64,000 nucleotides of DNA from Streptomyces caelestis (GCF_001279005.1 NZ_LGCN01000192.1:1-64000), one strand, 5' to 3'. Numbered from the stretch's first letter, positions 9,604 to 18,587 are shown. Notes: generated from the letters alone by a model not told the origin. Translations and numbers: made by a program.

Positions 9604-10875
9604 TTACTTGCTGAAGTCCGGCACCAGCTTGGCGAACGCGGTCTCCGCGTCGCCCAGGCCCTTGTCCAGGGACTCCTTGCCGCTCGCGATCTGCGGGAGC
9701 TCGTCGTCCAGCGGACCCCACAGCGAGCTGTACTCGGGCAGGGCCGGGCGCGGCTGGGCGGCGGAGAGGACCGTCTGGTAGCCGGCGATGCCCGGGTCGG
9801 TCTTGACCTTGTCGGTGTAGGCGTCGTCACGCGTGGGCAGCGTGGAGTTCTTCAGCGCGATGGTCTCCTGCGCCTTGGCCGAGGTCATGAACTTCACGAA
9901 CTTCAGCGCGGCCTCCTGCTTGTCCTTCGTGGAGCCGGCGTAGACCGAGAGGTTGTGGCCGCCGGTCGGGGCGCCCGCCGTGCCGGCGGAGCCGGCCGGG
10001 ACGGTGGCGATGCCGAGGTTGTTCTTGTCCTTGAAGGCGGTGCCCTTGTAGAAGTTGGTGATCTCCCACGGGCCCTGGATGATCGAGGCGACCTTGCCGT
10101 TGACGAACGCGTCCTGGATGTGCGTGTAGGCGTCGGCGGTGACGTCGGCCTTGTGCAGGCCCTTGCCGTCGAAGAGGTCCAGCCAGGTGCCGTACGCCTT
10201 CTCGGCCTCGGCGGACTTCACGGTGATCTTCTTGGCGTCGGCGTCGACCATGTCGGTGCCCTCGCCGTACAGGAACGGCTGGGCGTAGTAGCCGGCGGTG
10301 GAGCCCCAGTAGCCGTCGACGCCGGTCTTGTCCTTGACGGTGGCGGCGGCCTTCTTCAGGTCGTCCCAGGTCTTGGGGACCTCGACGCCGGCCTTCTCGA
10401 ACAGTTCCTTGTTGTAGACGAAGGCGAGGGTGTCCGTGGTGAAGGGGACGCCGTAGGTCTTGCCCTCGTACTTGGCCTGCTCGATCAGGTTGGACTTGAA
10501 CTTGTCCTGCTCGGCGAGGGCCTCGGTGCCGTCCAGCGGCAGGAAGAAGCCCTTCTTGGCGAAGGCGGGGGTCCAGCCGACCTCGGAGCGCAGCACGTCG
10601 GGGGCGCCCTTGGAACCGGCGGCGGTGTCGAACTTGTTCTGCGCCTGGTCGAAGGGGACGTTGACGAACTTGACCTTGACGTCCTTGTTGGCGGCCTCGA
10701 ACTCCTTGACCAGGGCCTGGTACGTCGGCGCCTCGTTGGTCGCGTTGGAGGTGTCCCACCAGGTGATGGTGGTCGGGCCGCCGGCCGAGTCGCCGCTGTC
10801 GCTGTCCCCGCCGCAGGCCGTCGCCGCGAGGGCGAGGGACGCCACCAGCGCGGTGGCCGCTATGCCACGCCGCAT
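9604..10875 (-). CDS. malE: Maltose/maltodextrin-binding lipoprotein MalE
   Basis: This 423-residue extracellular solute-binding protein of ABC family 1 delivers maltodextrins to MalFG. It begins with a lipoprotein signal whose lipobox LAATAC places the lipidated cysteine at C21, followed by a Gly/Asp/Ser-rich linker. The body has the family features TITWWDTSNA near the start, GVDGYWGS, and AFVNGKVASIIQGPWEI. The ATG at 10875 has AAGGAG 5 bases upstream and is the only start that gives a complete signal peptide; the frame remains open far upstream. It is the first gene of malEFG and faces malR divergently. Confidence 0.96.
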   Translation of the reverse strand: MRRGIAATALVASLALAATACGGDSDSGDSAGGPTTITWWDTSNATNEAPTYQALVKEFEAANKDVKVKFVNVPFDQAQNKFDTAAGSKGAPDVLRSEVGWTPAFAKKGFFLPLDGTEALAEQDKFKSNLIEQAKYEGKTYGVPFTTDTLAFVYNKELFEKAGVEVPKTWDDLKKAAATVKDKTGVDGYWGSTAGYYAQPFLYGEGTDMVDADAKKITVKSAEAEKAYGTWLDLFDGKGLHKADVTADAYTHIQDAFVNGKVASIIQGPWEITNFYKGTAFKDKNNLGIATVPAGSAGTAGAPTGGHNLSVYAGSTKDKQEAALKFVKFMTSAKAQETIALKNSTLPTRDDAYTDKVKTDPGIAGYQTVLSAAQPRPALPEYSSLWGPLDDELPQIASGKESLDKGLGDAETAFAKLVPDFSK

Positions 10876-10999
10876 GAGTTCTCCTTGAGGGTTAAGCCCG
10901 TGAGTGCAGGTGCGGCCCCGTCTGCCGCCCTGCGAAACGTGCCGACTGCGCCGATGGAGCCGCCGGGCGACGTGAACGTAACAGCGCTGGAACCTTTTC

Positions 11000-11140
11000 G
11001 AAAGACCTTGCAGAAAACTTTTGCAAGCGACGCCGAGAGTTACTCCGCCGTGACCTGTTCTCGACCACTCGGCGACCCGGGCTTCCGCCCGTACGGCAGG
11101 GGTTCGGACTGTTGTGCAAGACTCTGCAAGCACTTGCCAT
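11000..11140. promoter_or_regulatory. malE-malR control region with CTTGCA repeats
   Basis: An inverted pair CTTGCA...TGCAAG spans 11007-11027. A cluster of TGCAAG (11115-11120), TGCAAG (11125-11130) and CTTGC (11133-11137) contains the perfect GCAAG-CA-CTTGC palindrome. These match the CTTGC/GCAAG operators of Streptomyces MalR. They lie between the two divergent genes, so they can control malE and possibly malR itself. Confidence 0.75.
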
Positions 11141-11295
11141 CCGTTTCCGCCGGGGGAATCATCCCTTGCGGACGGACGCCGACCACGACTTGAGGGATCG
11201 CGATGACCCAGCAGCCCGCAGCGGGCCGTTCGACGGCGCGCACCAGGCGTCCGATCGGTGTGCAAGGGGAGAAGCGGCAGCTACAGTCCAGTCCT

Positions 11296-12330
11296 GTGAC
11301 CACACGCCTCGCCGACATCGCTGCTCAGGCGGGGGTGAGCGAGGCGACCGTCAGCCGCGTCCTCAACGGCAAGCCGGGCGTCGCCGCCACCACCCGCCAG
11401 TCCGTGCTCGCCGCCCTCGACGTCCTCGGCTACGAGCGGCCGGTGCGGCTGCGGCAGCGCAGCGAGGGCCTGGTCGGGCTGATCACGCCCGAGCTGGAGA
11501 ACCCGATCTTCCCGGCGCTGGCCCAGGTCATCGGGCAGGCGCTGACCCGCCAGGGCTACACGCCGGTGCTCGCCACCCAGACCCCGGGCGGGTCCACGGA
11601 GGACGAGCTCACCGAGATGCTCGTGGACCGCGGGGTGGCGGGCATCATCTACGTCTCCGGGCTGCACGCCGACACCACCGCCGACATGCAGCGCTACGAG
11701 CGGCTGCGGGCGCAGGGCGTGCCGTTCGTGCTCGTGGACGGTTTCTCGCCGAAGGTGCAGGCGCCGTTCATCTCCCCCGACGACCGGGCCGCGATGGCGC
11801 TCGCCGTCACCCACCTCGCCTCCCTCGGGCACACCCGGATCGGCCTGGCGCTCGGGCCGAAGCGGTTCGTTCCGGTGCAGCGCAAGATCGAGGGCTTCGT
11901 GCGCGCCGTGCAGGAGCAACTCGGTCTGAGCGCCGAGACGGTCGAGACCGAGCTGGTCCAGCACTCGCTGTACACGCTGGAGGGCGGCCAGGCCGCCGCC
12001 AGCGCGCTCATGGACCGCGACTGCACGGCGGTGGTGTGCGCGAGCGACATGATGGCGCTGGGCGCGATCCGGGCGGCCCGGCAACGCGGTCTGGACGTGC
12101 CGAAGGACATCTCGGTGGTCGGCTTCGACGACTCCCCGCTGATCGCCTTCACCGACCCGCCGCTGACCACGGTCCGCAAGCCGGTCCCGGCGATGGGCCA
12201 GGCCGCGGTGCGCACCCTGCTGGAGGAGATCGGCGGAACGCCCGCGCCGCACAGCGAGTTCGTGTTCATGCCGGAACTGGTGGTGCGCGGTTCGACCGCT
12301 TCGGCCCCCGGGGACCGGAATCGTCCCTAG
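11296..12330 (+). CDS. malR: LacI-family maltose regulator MalR
   Basis: This 344-residue repressor controls the malEFG operon and the amylase genes. The helix-turn-helix is at residues 3-24 (TRLADIAAQAGVSEATVSRVLN). It is followed by a periplasmic-binding-protein-like sensor domain containing VGLITPELENPIFP and DISVVGFDDSPLIAF. I chose GTG 11296 because the HTH starts immediately, as in known MalR/Reg1 proteins, and GGGGAGAAG lies upstream. An in-frame ATG at 11203 would add 31 residues and cannot be excluded. It is divergent from malE. Confidence 0.94.
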   Translation: MTTRLADIAAQAGVSEATVSRVLNGKPGVAATTRQSVLAALDVLGYERPVRLRQRSEGLVGLITPELENPIFPALAQVIGQALTRQGYTPVLATQTPGGSTEDELTEMLVDRGVAGIIYVSGLHADTTADMQRYERLRAQGVPFVLVDGFSPKVQAPFISPDDRAAMALAVTHLASLGHTRIGLALGPKRFVPVQRKIEGFVRAVQEQLGLSAETVETELVQHSLYTLEGGQAAASALMDRDCTAVVCASDMMALGAIRAARQRGLDVPKDISVVGFDDSPLIAFTDPPLTTVRKPVPAMGQAAVRTLLEEIGGTPAPHSEFVFMPELVVRGSTASAPGDRNRP

Positions 12331-12462
12331 GGCGGAGGGAAGGACCTCCGGCGCACTACCGCGGCAGGAGGGAGCGGACCCGCCCCCGGAGGAGGAGGTG
12401 CGGGCCGGGACCGACCGGAGGATGATCCGAGGTGAAGGTCTTTTCTGGCAGACTTCGGATCC

Positions 12463-13332
12463 ATGGGTGACACGACGGTGAGAACGCTGGAAGGCCGGGA
12501 AGAGGCCGCGGCGCACCCCGTCACGGAGGAGACGGGGCCGGGCCGCCTGCGCCGTCTGCGCGTCCCCCGCCGGCCCCGGCTGTGGTTCGAGATCCTGCTG
12601 ATCGCGGTGAGCTACTGGACGTACTCGCTCGTCCGCAACGCCGTGCCGGAACAGCGGGCCGAGGCGCTGCGCAACGCCGACTGGATCTGGCGCCTCGAGC
12701 AGCAACTGGGCCTCGCCTTCGAGGAGTCCGTCAACCACGCCGCGAACTCGGTGACCTGGCTCATCGTCGGCATGAACTACTACTACGCCACCCTGCACTT
12801 CGTGGTGACGCTGGGTGTCCTGGTGTGGCTCTACCGTGGTCATCCCGGCCGTTACGGGGCGGCCCGACTGGTCCTCTTCACCACCACGGGCATCGCCCTC
12901 GTCGGCTACTACCTGTATCCGCTCGCCCCGCCCCGGCTGATGAACGGCCAGAGCTTCGTCGACACCGTCCTGGTCCACCAGACGTGGGGTTCGATGGCCT
13001 CCGGCGACCTGAAGAACATGTCGAACCAGTACGCCGCGATGCCCTCGATGCACATCGGCTGGTCGGTCTGGTCCGGTCTGACGGTCTTCGCACTGGCCGG
13101 CGTCCCGTGGGCGCGGGTGCTGGGTGTGGTGTACCCGGTGGTCACCCTGGTGGTCATCGTCGCCACCGCCAACCACTTCTGGCTGGACGCGGCGGGCGGC
13201 GTCCTCTGCCTGGCCTTCGGCTACGGCGTCGCGCTGCTCTGGTACGGCCGCCGGCCGCACACCCTGCCGAGACGGGTGCCCGAGCGCGGGGAGGGGGAGC
13301 CGGAGCGGCTCCCGGTGCCGAAGCAGGGCTAA
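12463..13332 (+). CDS. PAP2-superfamily membrane phosphatase/transferase
   Basis: This 289-residue integral membrane protein has about six spans and a charged N-terminus. It carries the PAP2 signature in two parts: AMPSMHIGWSVWSG, and ATANHFWLDAAGG with the catalytic His. The arrangement resembles the PAP2_3 (inositolphosphotransferase/AUR1-like) group, so the substrate is probably a lipid phosphate or phospholipid headgroup. The exact reaction cannot be read from sequence. It follows malR by about 130 bases and is probably transcribed independently. A MITE-like element begins at the base after its TAA stop. Confidence 0.85.
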   Translation: MGDTTVRTLEGREEAAAHPVTEETGPGRLRRLRVPRRPRLWFEILLIAVSYWTYSLVRNAVPEQRAEALRNADWIWRLEQQLGLAFEESVNHAANSVTWLIVGMNYYYATLHFVVTLGVLVWLYRGHPGRYGAARLVLFTTTGIALVGYYLYPLAPPRLMNGQSFVDTVLVHQTWGSMASGDLKNMSNQYAAMPSMHIGWSVWSGLTVFALAGVPWARVLGVVYPVVTLVVIVATANHFWLDAAGGVLCLAFGYGVALLWYGRRPHTLPRRVPERGEGEPERLPVPKQG

Positions 13333-13566
13333 GGGCTGTCGTCGAACCCCCGTCCGGCCCCGCGGCGCCCGGCACGCTCCCCGCTCCCGGCGCCTCCCCC
13401 ATGAGCGGGAGGCGCCCCCCGCCGCAGCACCGGGCGAAAGCCCGGGTGCACCCGGTACGAGGCTTCCGCCCGGCACTCCTCCTGCCTTCGCCCGGGGGCT
13501 CCCCGAGCACGTACCCGGCGCCGCGGGGCCGTCCTCCGGGCGACGGCGGAAGTTCGACGACAGCCC
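13333..13566. mobile_element. MITE-like element with 15-bp perfect terminal inverted repeats
   Basis: The 234-bp stretch is bounded by GGGCTGTCGTCGAAC (13333-13347) and its exact reverse complement (13552-13566). It has no convincing gene. Internal hairpins include GGCGCCTCCC/GGGAGGCGCC (13389-13398/13407-13416) and an imperfect CACCGGGC-GAAA-GCCCGGGTG stem near 13430. No clear target duplication is visible. It fills most of the gap between the PAP2 gene and glnE; the remaining 13567-13738 shows nothing recognisable. Confidence 0.65.
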
Positions 13567-13738
13567 CTGGCCCGGCAGGGCCGGGCGGCGCCTCCCCCAA
13601 GGGCCTCGGCGCCCTGTCCCGGACGGCGACCGGACCGTCGCCTCCGTCGGGACGACGCGGCGACGGAGGCGACGCGGCCTCGGACGACGGGCCCGGGCGG
13701 CTCGGGGAGGCGGGCCCGCACGGCGGGGAAGCCGGGGG

Positions 13739-16738
13739 TCACGACCCCCCGTAGAACAGCTCCTCCACCACGCTCCGCGCCCGCCGTGCCGTACGCCGGT
13801 ACGCGTCGAGCATGTCGCCGGCGTGACCGGGGCCGTAGCCCAGGTAACGGCCGACGGCGCTCAGCTCCCGGGGCACGGTGGGGAAGGTGTCCCCGGCCCG
13901 GCCCCGGACCAGCATCACCGCGTTGCGCACGCGGGTGGCGAGCACCCAGGCCTCGTCGAGGGTGGAGGCGTCCTCCTCGGAGATCAGCCCGGCCGCGCGG
14001 GCGGCGGCCAGCGCCTGCCGGGTGCGGGTGGTGCGCAGGCCGGGTTCCCGCGCGCCGTGCCGCAGCTGGAGCAGTTGCACGGTCCACTCCACGTCGGACA
14101 GCCCGCCCGGACCGAGCTTGGTGTGCAGCTTGGGGTCGGCGCCGCGCGGCAGCCGCTCGGACTCCATGCGGGCCTTCAGCCGCCGGATCTCGCGGACGGC
14201 CTCCTCGTCGAGCCCGGCGGCCGGGTAGCGCAGCGGATCGATCAGCTCGGTGAAGCGGCGGCCCAGCTCCTCGTCCCCGGCGACGTGCTCGGCGCGCAGC
14301 AACGCGTGCCGCTCCCACACCAGCGACCAGCGGCGGTAGTACGCCTCGTACGACGTGAGCGTGCGCACCAGCGGGCCGGACTTGCCCTCCGGGCGCAGGT
14401 CGGCGTCGACGATCAGGGGCGGGTCGGCGCTGGGGACCTGGAGCAGGCGGCGCATCTCGGCGACCACCTTGTTCGCGGCCTCGGCGGCCTCCCGCTCGTC
14501 CACGCCGTCGCGCGGTTCGTGCACGAACAGGACGTCCGCGTCGGAGCCGTAGCCCAGCTCGTGCCCGCCGAAGCGGCCCATGCCGATGATCGCGAACCGG
14601 GTGGGCAGCGTGTCGCCCCAGCCCTCGCGGACGACGGCGCGCAGCGTGCCGGAGAGGGTGGCGGCCGTCAGGTCGGAGACCGCGCCGCCCACCAGGTCCA
14701 CCAGGGCGCCCTGGTCGGCCTCGGCGGGCTGGGACTCGGTGCCGTAGGAGCCGACGATGTCGGCGGCGGACGTGCGGAACAGCTCGCGGCGGCGCACCCC
14801 GCGGGCGGCGGTGACGGCCTGGACGGCGTTGTCGGCGCGGCGGACGGCGGCGAGGATCTCCTGCTCCAGATGGGCGCGGGAGCGCGGCCGGAGCCCTCCG
14901 CCGCCGTCACCGAGCAGCGCCACCGCCTCGGGGGCGCGCATCAGCAGGTCGGGGGCGAGCCGGCCGGCGGACAGCACCCGGGCCAGGTTCTCGGCGGCGG
15001 CGCCCTCGTCGCGCAGCAGCCGCAGGTACCAGGGCGTCTTGCCGAGCGCGTCGGAGACCTTGCGGAAGGTGAGCAGACCGGCGTCCGGGTCGGCGGAGTC
15101 CGCGAACCAGCCGAGCAGCACGGGCAGCAGGGTGCGCTGGATGGCGGCCTTGCGGGTGACGCCGGACGCCAGCGCCTCCAGGTGGCGCAGCGCGGCGGCC
15201 GGATCGGCGTACCCGAGCGCGATCAGCCGCTCCCGCGCGGCCGCGGCGCTGAGCCGGGCCTCGCCGGGGGCGAGCGCGGCGACGGCGTCCAGCAGCGGCC
15301 GGTAGAACAGCTTCTCGTGCAGCCGCCGTACGACGGAGGCGTGCCGCTTCCACTCCCGGGTCAGGGTGGCGACCGGGTCGGTGCGCAGGTCGAGGGAGCG
15401 CCCCAGACGGCGCAGGTCGGTCTCGTCCTCGGGGACGAGGTGGGTGCGGCGCAGCCGGTGGAGCTGGATGCGGTGCTCCATGGAGCGCAGGAAGCGGTAG
15501 GCGTCGTCGAGCTGGGCGGCGTCCGCGCGGCCGACGTAGCCGCCGGCGGCGAGGGCCTTCAGCGCGTCGAGGGTGGTGCCGCTGCGCAGCGAGGCGTCGG
15601 AGCGGCCGTGCACCAGCTGGAGCAGCTGCACCGCGAACTCGACGTCCCGCAGGCCCCCGGGGCCCAGTTTCAGCTGCCGGTCGATCTCGGCGGCGGGAAT
15701 GTTCTCCACCACCCGGCGGCGCATCTTCTGCACGTCGGCGACGAAGTTCTCCCGCTCGGCGGCCTGCCACACCAGAGGCTGGAGGGCGGTGACGTACTCC
15801 TCGCCGAGCGCCCGGTCGCCGGCGACCGGGCGGGCCTTGAGCAACGCCTGGAACTCCCAGGTCTTGGCCCAGCGCTGGTAGTAGGCGAGGTGGGAGGCGA
15901 GGGTGCGCACGAGCGGCCCGTTGCGGCCCTCGGGGCGCAGATTGGCGTCGACGGGCCAGATGGAGCCCTCGACGGTGGTCTCGGAGCAGATCCGCATCAG
16001 GTGCGAGGCGAGCCGGGTCGCGGCGCGCAGCGCCTTGTCCTCGTCGGCCCCGTCGGCCGCCTCGCCCACGAAGATGACGTCGACGTCGGAGACGTAGTTC
16101 AGCTCGTGTCCCCCGCACTTGCCCATCGCGATCACCGCGAGCCGGCACAGCGCGGCGTCCTCGGGTGCGGCGGCCGCCGCGAGGGCGAGGGCGGCGCGCA
16201 GGGTGGCGGTGGCGAGGTCGGCGAGTTCGGCGGCGGTCTGGGCGACCTCGATGGTGCCGCAGACGTCGCGGGCGGCGATGGACAGCAGGCAGCGCCGGTA
16301 GGCGACGCGGAGCGAGACCGGGTCGGTGGCGTCGGCGAGGCCCCGCTCGAACTCCTCGACGCCCGGGTGCAGGTCGCGCGGCTCGTAGGTGACGAGGGCC
16401 TGCCAGTCGCTCGGGTGCCGGGCCAGGTGCTCGGCGAGCGCCTCGGACGCGCCGAGCACCCCGAGCAGCCGGTCCCGCAGCGGCTTGGCGGCTATCAGGG
16501 TGTCCAGCAGCTCCTGGCGGGCGGTGGCCCCGTCCTGCGCCTCCAGCAGCCGTGCGAGTCCCCGGAGCGCGAGATCGGGGTCGGCGGTGGCTCCGAGGGC
16601 GTCCAGCAGTACGGGGTCGTTGCGCACGAGCGTCAGTCCGTCGCTGTCGAGCAGCTGCTCGGCGGCGGACGGATCGGTGAAGCCGTGCCGCAGCAGCCGT
16701 GTGAAGGTACTGCTCCTGCGCCCCGGCGCCGACGTCAT
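13739..16738 (-). CDS. glnE: Glutamine synthetase adenylyltransferase/deadenylase GlnE
   Basis: This 999-residue bifunctional enzyme adds AMP to, or removes it from, the adenylylatable glutamine synthetase according to nitrogen status. It has two nucleotidyltransferase domains. The N-terminal deadenylase has GGHELNYVSDVDVIFV near residue 212. The C-terminal adenylylase has FGGHELGYGSDADVLFVHE near residue 730. Each domain is followed by a helical GlnD-like region. The ATG at 16738 has GGGAGG upstream and gives the family length; an in-frame start 14 codons earlier is less likely. The glutamine-synthetase-like gene glnA2 lies about 7 kb away. Confidence 0.96.
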   Translation of the reverse strand: MTSAPGRRSSTFTRLLRHGFTDPSAAEQLLDSDGLTLVRNDPVLLDALGATADPDLALRGLARLLEAQDGATARQELLDTLIAAKPLRDRLLGVLGASEALAEHLARHPSDWQALVTYEPRDLHPGVEEFERGLADATDPVSLRVAYRRCLLSIAARDVCGTIEVAQTAAELADLATATLRAALALAAAAAPEDAALCRLAVIAMGKCGGHELNYVSDVDVIFVGEAADGADEDKALRAATRLASHLMRICSETTVEGSIWPVDANLRPEGRNGPLVRTLASHLAYYQRWAKTWEFQALLKARPVAGDRALGEEYVTALQPLVWQAAERENFVADVQKMRRRVVENIPAAEIDRQLKLGPGGLRDVEFAVQLLQLVHGRSDASLRSGTTLDALKALAAGGYVGRADAAQLDDAYRFLRSMEHRIQLHRLRRTHLVPEDETDLRRLGRSLDLRTDPVATLTREWKRHASVVRRLHEKLFYRPLLDAVAALAPGEARLSAAAARERLIALGYADPAAALRHLEALASGVTRKAAIQRTLLPVLLGWFADSADPDAGLLTFRKVSDALGKTPWYLRLLRDEGAAAENLARVLSAGRLAPDLLMRAPEAVALLGDGGGGLRPRSRAHLEQEILAAVRRADNAVQAVTAARGVRRRELFRTSAADIVGSYGTESQPAEADQGALVDLVGGAVSDLTAATLSGTLRAVVREGWGDTLPTRFAIIGMGRFGGHELGYGSDADVLFVHEPRDGVDEREAAEAANKVVAEMRRLLQVPSADPPLIVDADLRPEGKSGPLVRTLTSYEAYYRRWSLVWERHALLRAEHVAGDEELGRRFTELIDPLRYPAAGLDEEAVREIRRLKARMESERLPRGADPKLHTKLGPGGLSDVEWTVQLLQLRHGAREPGLRTTRTRQALAAARAAGLISEEDASTLDEAWVLATRVRNAVMLVRGRAGDTFPTVPRELSAVGRYLGYGPGHAGDMLDAYRRTARRARSVVEELFYGGS

Positions 16739-16918
16739 CCCCGGCCTCCCTCGTGCCTCGCGCCTGTGCCTGGTGCACATGCCTCGGATCAGGGTCGTAC
16801 GGCCACGAGCCTATCCGGAGTACGGGCCCGCGGCCCCGGGACGGCCCGCGACGAGTTCCGGGGCGGACGGGGTCCGTTGGAGGACGGCACGCACGGCCGA
16901 CCGGCGATGGGGGTCCCC

Positions 16919-17401
16919 TGAGCGACATCCCCGAGACCCGCCTCGACCCGCGCCACGGCGACCCGGTGACCGAGGCGCCGCCCCGGCCGGGGACGGAGGG
17001 GCTGCTCGGTGAGGCGGAACCGTTCCGGATCTCCACGGTCCGCCCCGGCGGCCGCCCCCACGTCACCCCGCTCCCGGCCGTCCGGCGCCCTGCGCTCGCG
17101 CACCGGCCCGGGCGAACGCGAGGCCCGCGGCCCGGCGGAGAACCCGCACGTCGTGCCGGCGACCGGCGCCGGCGCCTGGAACGAGGGCCACGACGTGGTG
17201 GTGGAGGGCGAGGCGGTCCGGGTCCGCGCCGGGGCCCGGCTGCGCGAGCCGGCGGCGGCTTCCGGCGCTTCTGGGTCCGCGACGGGTGCTTCCCGCCACG
17301 GTCCGGGACACGCCGTCGCGTTTTCGGTGGCGCCGCGGACCGTCTTCGGCTTCGGTAGGGGGGAGCCGTTCAGCCGGACCCGGTGGCGGTTCGTCCGACG
17401 C
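16919..17401 (+). pseudogene. Decayed pyridoxamine 5'-phosphate oxidase-like (PPOX) gene
   Basis: Fragments of one protein family appear in order but in alternating frames. Frame 1 has SDIPETRLDPR and FRISTVRPGGRPHVTPLPAV. Frame 2 has AENPHVVPATGAGAWNEGHD with VVVEGEAVRV. Frame 1 then has FWVRDGCF, and frame 2 has VAFSVAPRTVFGFGRGEPF and SRTRWRF. Together these follow the layout of actinobacterial PPOX/F420-type flavin oxidoreductases. At least three frame changes are needed, the first near 17085. No single frame encodes the protein, so it is a pseudogene unless the assembly contains indels. It lies between glnE and a VOC gene. Confidence 0.72.
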
Positions 17402-17434
17402 CGGGCCGACCGTCGACGAAGGAGTCGCCGTTCC

Positions 17435-17875
17435 ATGGACATGACCCTCGAAGTGATCCCCCTCCCCGTGAGCGACATCGACCGCGCCAGGGACTTCTAC
17501 CGGGACAAGGTCGGCTTCCACGTCGACATCGACCAGGAGGTCGTGCCGGGCATGCGCATCGTCCAGCTGACCCCGCCGGGCTCCGGCTGCTCGATCGCCC
17601 TCGGCGACACCCTGTGGAAGTCGACCCCCGGTCCCACCCCGGCCCCCGGCTCCTACCAGGGGCTCCAGCTCTGCGTCGCCGACATCGAGGCGGCCCACGC
17701 GGAACTGACCGCCCGCGGCCTGGACGTCTCCGACCCGGTCCGGTACGCCGACTCCGACGGCGCCACCTTCATGTACTTCACGGACCCCGACGGCAACGGC
17801 TGGGCGGTGCAGGAGTACCGGCGGCGGGCGGCGGAGCCGCTGCACAAGGTGCTGGGGGATTCGGCGGGGGCGTAG
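17435..17875 (+). CDS. VOC-family (glyoxalase/dioxygenase fold) protein
   Basis: This 146-residue protein begins LEVIPLPVSDIDRARDFYRD and ends with TFMYFTDPDGNGWAVQEY, the two halves of a vicinal-oxygen-chelate fold. The FTDPDGN segment is typical of glyoxalase/bleomycin-resistance relatives. The substrate is unknown. The ATG at 17435 follows GAAGGAG by 8-10 bases. It is a single gene behind the PPOX pseudogene; the frame upstream is a decayed remnant and not part of it. Confidence 0.88.
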   Translation: MDMTLEVIPLPVSDIDRARDFYRDKVGFHVDIDQEVVPGMRIVQLTPPGSGCSIALGDTLWKSTPGPTPAPGSYQGLQLCVADIEAAHAELTARGLDVSDPVRYADSDGATFMYFTDPDGNGWAVQEYRRRAAEPLHKVLGDSAGA

Positions 17876-17881
17876 AACACC

Positions 17882-17904
17882 CATGTAGTAACATGTACTA
17901 CATG
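17882..17904 (+). promoter_or_regulatory. Palindromic operator overlapping the antitoxin start
   Basis: Perfect 9-base arms CATGTAGTA and TACTACATG are separated by ACATG, and the right arm contains the start codon at 17902. It resembles the TGTACA-centred operators bound by Phd/YefM antitoxins. The position suggests tight autoregulation, perhaps of a leaderless message. Confidence 0.7.
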
Positions 17905-18144
17905 GAGACTACTGCCCGCGAATTCAACCAGAGGTCTTCCCAGATCCTCGCGGCGGCCGCACGCGGAGAGACCGTCACCGTCACCAAGAACGGCGTCGCC
18001 GTCGCCCGCGTGATACCGATCGCGGAGGAAGACGTCCCCGCCTACCCCACGGACCCCATGGGGGATCTCGACCTTCCCGACCTGGGACTGCCCGACCTCG
18101 ACGACGACGAGATCGAGGAGACGCTCAAGGGGATGGGAACTTGA
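17902..18144 (+). CDS. Phd/YefM-family antitoxin
   Basis: This 80-residue protein has an N-terminal Phd/YefM DNA-binding fold (ETTAREFNQRSSQILAAAAR, then ETVTVTKNGVAVARVIP). The C-terminus is acidic (DLDLPDLGLPDLDDDEIEE) and would bind and neutralise the toxin. ATGs at 17893 and 17902 are both possible; neither has a clear ribosome site and both lie in the operator palindrome. The stop overlaps the start of the PIN toxin. It forms a complete type II toxin-antitoxin pair. Confidence 0.88.
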   Translation: METTAREFNQRSSQILAAAARGETVTVTKNGVAVARVIPIAEEDVPAYPTDPMGDLDLPDLGLPDLDDDEIEETLKGMGT

Positions 18145-18587
18145 GCGTCATCGCCATCGCCGACACCAACGCGCTGTATCGCTTGCTGGACCCCAAGCTG
18201 TCCGGCCACGAGGCGCACAGGAACGCCCTGGCTTCCATCAGCCACCTCGTCATCTCACCCATGGTCCTGGCCGAACTGGACTACCTCATCGCCACCAGGG
18301 CGGGCGCCGAGAAAGCTGTCGTGGCCGCCCGGTTCGTGGAACGCAACGTGGCCACTCGCCGGTTCGAAGTACCACCCCTGAGTGCCCACCTCAGTTCCGC
18401 CATCGCCGTCGCGGAGGGATACAAGGACGCGGACGGAGGTAAGGGCGTCGGGCTCACGGACGCGATGAACGTCGCCCTGGCCGCGGCCTACCACACCAAT
18501 GCCATATTCACCTCGGACCTGCACTTCCGCATGATCCGGCCGCTGACCGGACACAGGGCGTTCCGGCTCCTGCCGGACGATCTGTAA
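18141..18587 (+). CDS. PIN-domain toxin (VapC-like ribonuclease)
   Basis: This 148-residue protein has the acidic residues of a PIN nuclease: D8 (IADTN), E45 (VLAELDYL), D107 (LTDAMN) and D126 (FTSDLHF). Such toxins cleave RNA, often tRNA, using Mg2+. The TTG start at 18141 overlaps the antitoxin stop by 4 bases (TTGA), which indicates translational coupling. Pairing a PIN toxin with a Phd/YefM rather than a VapB antitoxin is known but less common. RNA target unknown. Confidence 0.9.
   Translation: MSVIAIADTNALYRLLDPKLSGHEAHRNALASISHLVISPMVLAELDYLIATRAGAEKAVVAARFVERNVATRRFEVPPLSAHLSSAIAVAEGYKDADGGKGVGLTDAMNVALAAAYHTNAIFTSDLHFRMIRPLTGHRAFRLLPDDL

Noticed and set aside
13124..16921. 1265-codon plus-strand open frame
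   Set aside because: It covers glnE in antisense; the two nucleotidyltransferase motifs are only in the minus-strand frame.
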